Part shown: positions 42,963 through 48,534 of the stretch, piece after piece | Position numbering within the stretch: the stretch's first letter is position 1 | Layout of the letters: the number at the start of each line of letters is the position of its first letter | Source: Oscillospiraceae bacterium | GTDB lineage: Bacteria; Bacillota; Clostridia; Oscillospirales; Oscillospiraceae | Direction: 5' to 3' | NCBI GenBank assembly: GCA_017403885.1 | Contig: JAFRDM010000003.1 | Location: 1-48,534 of the forward strand | Length of the DNA stretch: 48,534 bases | The notes under the pieces: generated by a model | Told to the model about the DNA's origin: nothing | Seen by the model: only the letters and a program-made list of their open reading frames with translations | Database searches by the model: none | Made by a program: the position numbers and the translations under genes

Positions 42963-43373
42963 TCAGCAGCCGCAGCCGCAGCCGCCCTCCTCTTCCTCGC
43001 CGCCGTGGCAGCCGCTGCAGCCGCCGCAGCCGCCCGCGCAGCATCCGCCGTCGGCGGGCGGCAGTTGGCCGGTGACGAGCAGCTCGGCAGCCGTGTCCGC
43101 GTCGCCGCAGTAGCCGGGCACCGGGATGATGCCGTAGCTGAGGAGCATGGAGCGCGCCTCGTCGCCCATCTGGCCGCAGATGACGGCGTCGATCTTCTCG
43201 CGCTTCATAAGATCGGCCATGTCCTTGTGGCCGTGCATTGCCGAGGTATCGACCAGGCGCTTGGTTGATTTTCCGAGGTCGTGTTCGTCAAATTCGTAGA
43301 TCGCGAAAAAATCGCTGTGGCCGAAATGCTCGAAGATTTCGCCGTCTTTATAGGAAACCGCAACCCGGATCAT
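42963..43373 (-). CDS. NifX/NifB-type iron-molybdenum cofactor family protein with Cys-rich tail
   Basis: The 136-residue protein has the dinitrogenase iron-molybdenum cofactor domain (RVAVSYKDGEIFEHFGHSDFFAIYE, residues 3-27; AVICGQMGDEARSMLLSYGI near 65-85). The tail of about 30 residues is packed with Cys and Gly (GGCCAGGCGGCSGCHGGE and a final GCGCGC) and could bind metal. In non-diazotrophs this family goes with Mrp/NBP35 ATPases and may handle Fe-S clusters. ATG 43371-43373 has GGAG eight bases upstream; a TTG six bases earlier is possible. It follows the Mrp-type gene with a 2-base gap. Confidence 0.85.
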   Translation of the reverse strand: MIRVAVSYKDGEIFEHFGHSDFFAIYEFDEHDLGKSTKRLVDTSAMHGHKDMADLMKREKIDAVICGQMGDEARSMLLSYGIIPVPGYCGDADTAAELLVTGQLPPADGGCCAGGCGGCSGCHGGEEEEGGCGCGC

Positions 43374-43375
43374 GA

Positions 43376-44197
43376 TCAAAGCTCCTTCTCAATATAGTCG
43401 GCGATCGGCTTGAGACCTTCTGCGGGGACGGATTCGACCTCGCCCGCGTCTACCATCGCCGAAACGACGGGGTCGATGGGCAGTCTCGCCCAGGTCTTGA
43501 TGCCGAAGGCCGCCGCCTCGCTCTCGACCTTGCTCGCGCCGAAAAGCTCGTGGGTCTTTCCGCAGTCGGGGCATCTGAAATAGGACATGTTCTCCACCAG
43601 GCCGATGACGGGCTTGTTCAGCAGCCCCGCCATGTTGACGGCCTTGGCCACGATCATGCCGACAAGATCCTGCGGCGTTGTGACGACGATCACGCCGTCC
43701 ACGGGCAGCGACTGAAAGACCGTCAGCGGCACGTCGCCCGTGCCGGGAGGCATGTCGACGAACATATAGTCCACGTCCTGCCACATCACATCGGTCCAGA
43801 ACTGCTGCACCGCGCCCGCGATCACGGGGCCGCGCCATACGACGGGCTCGGTCTCGTTTTCGAGGATCAGGTTGATGGACATGATCTGCAGGCCGGTGTG
43901 CGTGGACACGGGGATCAGATACTCGCTTGTGCCGGTGGCGTGCTCGGTAACGCCGAAGGAGCGCGGGATCGACGGGCCGGTGATGTCCGCGTCCAGCACG
44001 GCGGCATTGTAACCGCGGCGCTGCATTTCGCTGGCGAGCATGGCCGTGACGAGGGACTTGCCGACGCCGCCTTTGCCGCTGACGACGGCGATGACCTTTT
44101 TGACGGATGCGCCCTCATGGAGCGGCTTGCGGAAATCGACCTGACGCTCGGAGCAGTTTTCCGAGCAGGTGGAGCAATCGTGCGTGCATTCGCTCAT
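43376..44197 (-). CDS. Mrp/NBP35-family Fe-S cluster carrier ATPase
   Basis: The 273-residue protein has an N-terminal cysteine cluster (CTHDCSTCSENC, residues 4-15), Walker A SGKGGVGKS near 39, VLDADITGPS near 66, VDMPPGTGD near 144, and the CxxC of the family in YFRCPDCGK near 207. Mrp proteins carry and deliver Fe-S clusters. The start at ATG 44195-44197 keeps the cysteine cluster at the very N-terminus; a longer frame to 44254 exists. It is coupled to the NifX-like gene. Confidence 0.88.
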   Translation of the reverse strand: MSECTHDCSTCSENCSERQVDFRKPLHEGASVKKVIAVVSGKGGVGKSLVTAMLASEMQRRGYNAAVLDADITGPSIPRSFGVTEHATGTSEYLIPVSTHTGLQIMSINLILENETEPVVWRGPVIAGAVQQFWTDVMWQDVDYMFVDMPPGTGDVPLTVFQSLPVDGVIVVTTPQDLVGMIVAKAVNMAGLLNKPVIGLVENMSYFRCPDCGKTHELFGASKVESEAAAFGIKTWARLPIDPVVSAMVDAGEVESVPAEGLKPIADYIEKEL

Positions 44198-44243
44198 ACT
44201 ATCGTTGATTCCTTTCTTGAGGAAGTTTTCTTTTGCCTTTGCT

Positions 44244-44271
44244 ATTATACCCAAAGGGCCGGGATTGTCAA
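44244..44271 (-). promoter_or_regulatory. promoter of the Mrp-NifX pair
   Basis: On the minus strand TTGACA (44266-44271) and TATAAT (44244-44249) are 16 bases apart. The -35 box overlaps the stop codon of the upstream gene. Confidence 0.7.
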
Positions 44272-44900
44272 TTGTTCGCGCGAAACTGTTTTTTCATCCG
44301 CTCGCTCTTGTCTCGCCCGATATTGCAGCCGGGATCGGAGAGCAGACAGTTGTGCTGACAGCCGCCGCAGTGTTCGGCGCGCCGGCTCAGCAGCATCTGC
44401 TCGAAGGGCTTTATCCGGCCCATGCCCGTGCGTTGTACGCAATAGCCGCGGACGCGCAGCGCATCGATGAGAGCGGCAATCATGGCCGGATGCGAAATGA
44501 GGATACAGTCCTCCCCTTTTTTCTCCAGCCTGTCGATCAGTGCGTCGGCCCGGCTGCGGCCGACGGAGCGGCCGGGGCCGAAGAGGCGGCGCAGCTCCGC
44601 CGGAAAACGCCACAGCCACGCGGGCAGCGTGCGCCCATCCTTCTCCGACGGGCGCGGCAGCTCATCGAGCAGTTCTTCGATCACCGGGTCAGCGTCCCTG
44701 ACGGTCATTTTCGCCGTTGCGCGGGCCGAGAGGCGCGGGCTGCAGTACAGACGCCTCCCGTTCGCCGCCACGCGGCGCGCGCAGCCGTCTTCGACGCCGC
44801 CGTCGAGAGCATGCTCGCACAGCGCGTTGTATTCTCCGAGCGTACAGCGCCGCGGGAACGTCACCGGGGCTTCGCCGCTGCAGATGATCCAGAGACGCAT
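44268..44900 (-). CDS. degenerate histidine-phosphatase-like protein with Cys-rich C-terminus
   Basis: The 210-residue protein follows the layout of the phosphoglycerate-mutase-like fold: a first strand MRLWIICSGE where active enzymes have RHGE, YCSPRLSARATA like the SPLxRAxQTA motif near 64, and ILISHPAMIAALIDAL near 145 like the second catalytic His strand. The catalytic RHG is replaced by CSG, so phosphatase activity is doubtful. The C-terminus has CGGCQHNCLLSDPGC near 185-200, a likely metal or Fe-S site. The start follows the dipeptidase stop by 5 bases, and an Fe-S carrier gene comes next. Confidence 0.6.
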   Translation of the reverse strand: MRLWIICSGEAPVTFPRRCTLGEYNALCEHALDGGVEDGCARRVAANGRRLYCSPRLSARATAKMTVRDADPVIEELLDELPRPSEKDGRTLPAWLWRFPAELRRLFGPGRSVGRSRADALIDRLEKKGEDCILISHPAMIAALIDALRVRGYCVQRTGMGRIKPFEQMLLSRRAEHCGGCQHNCLLSDPGCNIGRDKSERMKKQFRANN

Positions 44901-44905
44901 CTTCT

Positions 44906-46303
44906 TCAGAACTCCAGCTTCTCCAGCTCGATCAGCGCCAGGATATAGACCTTCAGCGCTTCGAGGAACCACGCCTTGCAGGCGGCCTCGTCCACGCCGT
45001 GGATCGGGCCGGCAAACGCGGGAGACGGGCGCTCGGGATGCTCGGGCCCGAAGGAGACGGCGTTGGGGAAATCGCGCGCGTAGGTGCCGCCACCGATCGT
45101 ATAAGGCTTTGCATTCTCACCGGTGACGGCGTTGTAGGCGTTGATGCAGACCTGCACCTCCGGCTTGTCGAGCGGCATGTAGAAAGGCGGCGCGTCGCGC
45201 TCGATCGAGACTTCTGCGAGGCCCTGCGCGCGCTCGCGCAGGATCGCCGCGATCTTCTCGCCGCTCATGTTCGTGGGATAGCGGCTGTCGACCGACTGGA
45301 AGATCCGGCCGTCCTGCAGCCCGATCACACCGCTGACCACGGTCAGCGGCTCGAAAAGGCCGTCGTCCGCCGCGAGGCCGCATTCGCTGCCGTCCGGGGA
45401 ATGATGGATGCTCGCGAGGAAGCGCAGCAGTTCTTTTTCCCTGCCGACGCAGACATCGTTTTCCAGAAGATAGTCGATCAGCTCGCCGACGGCGTTGACC
45501 GTGCCCTTTGGCAGCGAGGCGTGCCCTCCGACGCCCGTGGCCGTGAGCTTCCAAAGTCCCTCGCCCGCGCGTTCGGCCGTGACGCGGCCCGCGCTTTCGA
45601 GCCGCGCGGCCCTGACGGTCGCCTCAGCCCTGTCGGGGACGGCGTTGGCCGCGAAGCCGCCGCTGATCGAGGCGATGTTTTCCGCCGGAAACGCCGCGAG
45701 GATCTTTCCGTGGAAGATGCCCTTCTCGCCGTTGCACAGCGGGAAGTTGGCGTCCGGACTGAAGCAGAACAGCGGCGCGGGAAAGTTTTTGAGATAATAC
45801 TCCACGTCCTGCATGCCGATCTCCTCGTTCACGCCCAGCAGAGCGCGCACGGGATAACGCAGCGGGATCTCCCGCTCCTTCAGATATTTCAGCGCATAAA
45901 GGCACAGCACGCTCGGCCCCTTGTCGTCCATGACGCCACGGCCTATGATCCATCCCTCGCGCTCGCGCATGGTGAAGGGATCGGCGCTCCAGCCCTCGCC
46001 CACCGGGACGACGTCGAGGTGCGTGATCGTGGCAAGATAGCGCTCACAGCCGCGTCCTCCCTCGCCCAGCTGGGCATAGCCGATCATGCCCTCGCAGTTT
46101 TCCGCGGCGAGGCCCATGCCCCGCGCAATGTCAAGCGCAGCCTCGAGCGCGGACGCCGCGCCTTCGCCGAAGGGTTTGCCGGGCAGCGCCGGGGCGTTTT
46201 CACTGTTGAAGGAGACCAGCCTGGCGATATCCTCAAAGATCGCCTCCTCGTTTTCGGCCGCAAAGCATTCGATGTCTCTGCGCAGTTCTTCGTTCATATC
46301 CAT
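44906..46303 (-). CDS. M20-family dipeptidase (PepV-like)
   Basis: The 465-residue zinc dipeptidase hydrolyses dipeptides in the cytoplasm. The M20 motifs are HLDVVPVGEGW near 93, GRGVMDDKGP near 120 (bridging Asp), NEEIG near 156 (catalytic Glu pair) and TIGGGTYARDFPNAVSFGP near 400, as in PepV/SapA-type enzymes. Length is that of PepV. The ATG follows GGAGAAT. It heads a short operon with the phosphatase-like gene. Confidence 0.9.
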   Translation of the reverse strand: MDMNEELRRDIECFAAENEEAIFEDIARLVSFNSENAPALPGKPFGEGAASALEAALDIARGMGLAAENCEGMIGYAQLGEGGRGCERYLATITHLDVVPVGEGWSADPFTMREREGWIIGRGVMDDKGPSVLCLYALKYLKEREIPLRYPVRALLGVNEEIGMQDVEYYLKNFPAPLFCFSPDANFPLCNGEKGIFHGKILAAFPAENIASISGGFAANAVPDRAEATVRAARLESAGRVTAERAGEGLWKLTATGVGGHASLPKGTVNAVGELIDYLLENDVCVGREKELLRFLASIHHSPDGSECGLAADDGLFEPLTVVSGVIGLQDGRIFQSVDSRYPTNMSGEKIAAILRERAQGLAEVSIERDAPPFYMPLDKPEVQVCINAYNAVTGENAKPYTIGGGTYARDFPNAVSFGPEHPERPSPAFAGPIHGVDEAACKAWFLEALKVYILALIELEKLEF

Positions 46304-46371
46304 TCTCCTTTTCCTTAACTGCCGGCAAAGCCGGCTGAAAGGGTGTCGCTTTCCCGGTCCATGATACCATC

Positions 46372-46412
46372 AAGCCCCGCCGTTTGCAAGCAAGCGGCGG
46401 GGCTTCGTTTGA
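46372..46412 (-). terminator. terminator of plsY
   Basis: AAGCCCCGCCG (46372-46382) pairs with CGGCGGGGCTT (46395-46405) in a GC-rich stem. The T content after it on the minus strand is low, so efficiency is uncertain. Confidence 0.5.
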
Positions 46413-46423
46413 CAAATCCCGTA

Positions 46424-47023
46424 TTATTTCCCGTCCGCGGCCTTGAAATCGGGCTCGGTGCCCTCGGACAGGCGCCTGATGTTCGAGCGGTGCTGAAAGA
46501 CCGCGAGCGCGGAGGCGTAAATCGCCAGCAGCAGGCGCGGCAGCGGCACGGCAAAAACGAGCGACAGGATCACAACGGCCACGGCCGCGCAGACCGAGCC
46601 GAGCGAGGCTTTTTTGGAGAGGAAGGCCGCGATCAGGAACACGATCACGATCCCGACAAAAACGCGCCAGTCGATCGCAAGGCCGATAGCCGCGCCGACG
46701 GAGATGCCCTTGCCGCCGCGGAAGCCGTAAAAAACCGGAAAGCAATGCCCGGTCGTGCAGGCAATGCCGCCCGCCATCAGGCCCCAGTCTCCGCAGAGCC
46801 GATAGCCGGCCCACATCACGATCACGGCCTTGAGAAAGTCGCCCGCGAGCGTGGCAAAACCTGCGAGCAGCCCGTAGGAGCGCGCCATGTTGGTCGCCCC
46901 GGCGTTGCCGCTTCCCTTTTTGCGGACGTCGACGCCCAGCATGCGCGAGAGGATGATCGACACGCTGACCGAGCCGAGCAGATAGCCGCCGACGATGATC
47001 AAGATGTATTTCAAAACGTCCAT
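46424..47023 (-). CDS. plsY: acyl-phosphate glycerol-3-phosphate acyltransferase
   Basis: PlsY moves an acyl group from acyl phosphate to glycerol 3-phosphate, the first step of phospholipid synthesis. The 199-residue membrane protein has the PlsY motifs GYLLGSVSVSIILSR near 13, KKGSGNAGATNMAR near 35-48, GHCFPVFYGFRGGKG near 92-106, and about five membrane helices. The ATG 47021-47023 lies 34 bases downstream of a good promoter. Confidence 0.95.
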   Translation of the reverse strand: MDVLKYILIIVGGYLLGSVSVSIILSRMLGVDVRKKGSGNAGATNMARSYGLLAGFATLAGDFLKAVIVMWAGYRLCGDWGLMAGGIACTTGHCFPVFYGFRGGKGISVGAAIGLAIDWRVFVGIVIVFLIAAFLSKKASLGSVCAAVAVVILSLVFAVPLPRLLLAIYASALAVFQHRSNIRRLSEGTEPDFKAADGK

Positions 47024-47056
47024 GGACAATGACCTGTCTTTGCAAGTTCTGTTGTC

Positions 47057-47085
47057 ATTATACTTCCGCCGTCGGCTTATTTCAA
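47057..47085 (-). promoter_or_regulatory. promoter of plsY
   Basis: On the minus strand TTGAAA (47080-47085) and TATAAT (47057-47062) are 17 bases apart. Confidence 0.7.
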
Positions 47086-47175
47086 GTTTTTGAGGCAATC
47101 GTTAAAACTTTATCCATTTATTCTTGACTTTTCTCCCGCTTTCCTCCACGATATGATGGAAAGGGAGGATGCTGC

Positions 47176-47682
47176 ATGACGAAACGACCGATCGAAGAAT
47201 GGGAGCACGTCGCGCACGGCTTCGCGCCGGTATGGGACGCACACTCGCGCGTGCTCGTGCTCGGCACGCTGCCCTCTGTCAAGTCACGGGAGGCCCATTT
47301 TTATTACGGCCATCCGCGCAACCGCTTTTGGAGGCTTCTCGCGCTGCTTTTCGACGCGCCTGAGCCGCGGAGCATCGAGGAGAAGAAGGCTCTGCTGCTG
47401 GACAACGGCGTCGCGCTCTGGGACGTGGTGCGCGAATGCGACATCCGCCGCTCGGCGGACGGTACGATCCGCAACGCCGTGCCGAACGACATCCGTCCGA
47501 TCCTCGCAGACGCGGAGATCCGCGCGGTCTATGTCAACGGCGCGAAGGCCAAGGAACTGTATGACCGTCTGCTGCAGCCTCTGACGGGGCGCGAGGCGAT
47601 CCGCCTGCCCTCGACCAGCCCTGCCAACGCCGCGCTCTCCTTCGACGGGCTCGCAGAAGCGTGGCGCGTCCTGACAGAATGA
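47176..47682 (+). CDS. DNA-deoxyinosine glycosylase (uracil-DNA glycosylase superfamily)
   Basis: The 168-residue protein removes deaminated bases from DNA. Its motif LGTLPSVKSREAHFYYGHPR at about residues 28-47 and NRFWRLLA that follows are marks of the DNA-deoxyinosine glycosylase (hypoxanthine) group. LPSTSPANA near 147 corresponds to the second UDG motif. GGGAGG precedes the ATG. It is a single gene between plsY and pckA. Confidence 0.82.
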   Translation: MTKRPIEEWEHVAHGFAPVWDAHSRVLVLGTLPSVKSREAHFYYGHPRNRFWRLLALLFDAPEPRSIEEKKALLLDNGVALWDVVRECDIRRSADGTIRNAVPNDIRPILADAEIRAVYVNGAKAKELYDRLLQPLTGREAIRLPSTSPANAALSFDGLAEAWRVLTE

Positions 47683-47730
47683 GTTTTTTTGACAAATTGA
47701 CGGAATGTGATGGTAATTCTTCCGCGGCTG

Positions 47731-47739
47731 TGTTATACT
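47731..47739 (+). promoter_or_regulatory. extended -10 promoter of pckA
   Basis: TGTTATACT fits an extended -10 (TG at 47731-47732, TATACT at 47734-47739), 53 bases before the start codon. The matching -35 region is poor. Confidence 0.5.
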
Positions 47740-47791
47740 GCCCTTATGGCAGAAAAACCAATTTCAATGTTAAAGGAAAGAGGTATGCACT

Positions 47792-48534
47792 ATGGCACTT
47801 GATCTTACAAAATACGGCATCACCGGCGTGCGCGAGATCGTCTATAACCCCTCTTATGAGGATCTGTTCAAAGAGGAGATGGCCGAGGGTCTCACCGGCT
47901 ACGACGTCGGACAGCTCACCGAGCTGGACGCCGTCAACGTCATGACCGGCGTGTACACCGGCCGCTCGCCCAAGGACAAATACATCGTCATGGACGAGAA
48001 TTCCCGCAACACGGTCTGGTGGACCACGCCCGAGTACAAGAACGACAACCACCCGATGAGCGAGGAAGTCTGGGCGACCGTCAAGGACATCGCCGTGAAG
48101 GAGCTGTGCAACAAGCGCCTGTTCGTCGTCGACGCCTTCTGCGGCGCCAACGCCGACACCCGCATGGCCATCCGCTTCATCATGGAGGTAGCCTGGCAGG
48201 CCCACTTCGTGCGCAACATGTTCATCAAGCCCACCGATGAAGAGCTGAAGAGCTTCGAGCCCGACTTTGTGGTCTACACGGCCTCCAAGGCCAGGGTCGA
48301 GAACTACAAGGAGCTGGGTCTCAATTCCGAGACCTGCGTGGCCTTCAACATCTCCAGCCGCGAGCAGGCCATCATCAACACCTGGTACGGCGGCGAGATG
48401 AAGAAGGGCATGTTCTCCATGATGAACTACTACCTGCCGCTGCAGGGCATCGCGTCCATGCACTGCTCCGCCAACACCGACATGAAGGGCGAGAACACCG
48501 CCATTTTCTTCGGCCTCTCCGGCACCGGCAAGAC
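47792..48534 (+). CDS. pckA: phosphoenolpyruvate carboxykinase (ATP), 5' part
   Basis: The frame is open to the window end and encodes the first 247 residues of a protein of roughly 535. It interconverts oxaloacetate and PEP with ATP/ADP; in fermenting anaerobes it often runs toward oxaloacetate. [17 protein letters not shown] near residue 50-66, WWTTPEY near 75, and the start of the kinase P-loop GLSGTGK at the very end are those of the ATP-dependent family. ATG 47792-47794 follows GAGGT. The oxaloacetate link to the proposed malate route is only suggestive. Confidence 0.93.
   Translation, partial: MALDLTKYGITGVREIVYNPSYEDLFKEEMAEGLTGYDVGQLTELDAVNVMTGVYTGRSPKDKYIVMDENSRNTVWWTTPEYKNDNHPMSEEVWATVKDIAVKELCNKRLFVVDAFCGANADTRMAIRFIMEVAWQAHFVRNMFIKPTDEELKSFEPDFVVYTASKARVENYKELGLNSETCVAFNISSREQAIINTWYGGEMKKGMFSMMNYYLPLQGIASMHCSANTDMKGENTAIFFGLSGTGK

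Noticed and set aside
47792..48534. Oxaloacetate link between pckA and the inositol operon as one gene system
   Set aside because: The genes lie over 36 kb apart with unrelated genes between; PEP carboxykinase is a general fermentative enzyme, so no functional grouping is claimed.

Overview
The window reads as chromosomal DNA of a GC-rich, Gram-positive anaerobe, most likely a gut member of the Oscillospiraceae/Ruminococcaceae (Clostridia). This rests on several things seen together. Ribosome binding sites are strong GGAGG types and promoters are plain sigma-A types. There is an LCP cell-wall ligase, PlsY, TmcAL, acetate kinase, ATP-dependent PEP carboxykinase, a 2-hydroxyacyl-CoA dehydratase cluster, and remains of a clostridial-type integrative element. 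The genus cannot be fixed from this sequence. No rRNA, tRNA or CRISPR array was found.

Region 1 (389-13672) is a catabolic locus. A divergent control region at 11567-11803 separates a DeoR-type regulator, a PHP-domain protein and a Nudix hydrolase (rightward) from a ten-gene leftward operon: archaeal-type GAPDH, archaeal-type PGK, split transketolase (two genes), LarA-family racemase, Ldh2-family dehydrogenase, iolE, iolB, iolD and iolG. The iol genes convert myo-inositol to 2-deoxy-5-keto-D-gluconate, but the usual next genes iolC, iolJ and iolA are absent. I propose, as inference, that transketolase replaces them. The keto acid has the D-threo ketose head that transketolase needs. Transfer of its C2 unit to glyceraldehyde 3-phosphate would leave (R)-3-hydroxy-4-oxobutanoate, a carboxylate look-alike of glyceraldehyde 3-phosphate. 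The GAPDH and PGK homologues could oxidise it to D-malate with ATP gain, LarA could racemise the malate, and the Ldh2 protein could oxidise it to oxaloacetate. The PGK has lost an arginine expected to contact the substrate phosphate. As read here, iolE carries a one-base frameshift.

Region 2 (about 13680-18911) is a lower-GC patchwork of mobile-element debris: a strongly folded RNA-like segment, an excisionase-like gene with terminator, a broken tyrosine integrase, a truncated orphan gene, a small Cro/CI regulator, an oriT-like sequence, an atypical sigma factor coupled to an HTH regulator, and a DUF4143 ATPase bounded by matching palindromic repeats.

Region 3 (19034-34599) is mostly housekeeping: glycerate kinase with a relic of a neighbouring reductase, a relic PPC-domain gene, a C-type-lectin-like membrane protein, an LCP protein, an MntR-like repressor, an M18 aminopeptidase, a TsaC-CoaE fusion, RF1, a duplicated beta-helix lipoprotein, TmcAL, acetate kinase, an O-antigen-ligase-like membrane protein and a radical SAM protein.

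Region 4 (34600-40252) is one leftward operon: a CooC-type ATPase, two 2-hydroxyacyl-CoA dehydratase-family subunits, their HgdC-type activator, a 55-residue membrane protein and a conserved soluble protein. Region 5 (40446-48534) holds TspO, two paralogous lipoproteins, a NifX-like protein with an Mrp-type ATPase, a degenerate histidine-phosphatase-like protein, a PepV-like dipeptidase, PlsY, a DNA-deoxyinosine glycosylase and the 5' part of pckA, which runs off the window.
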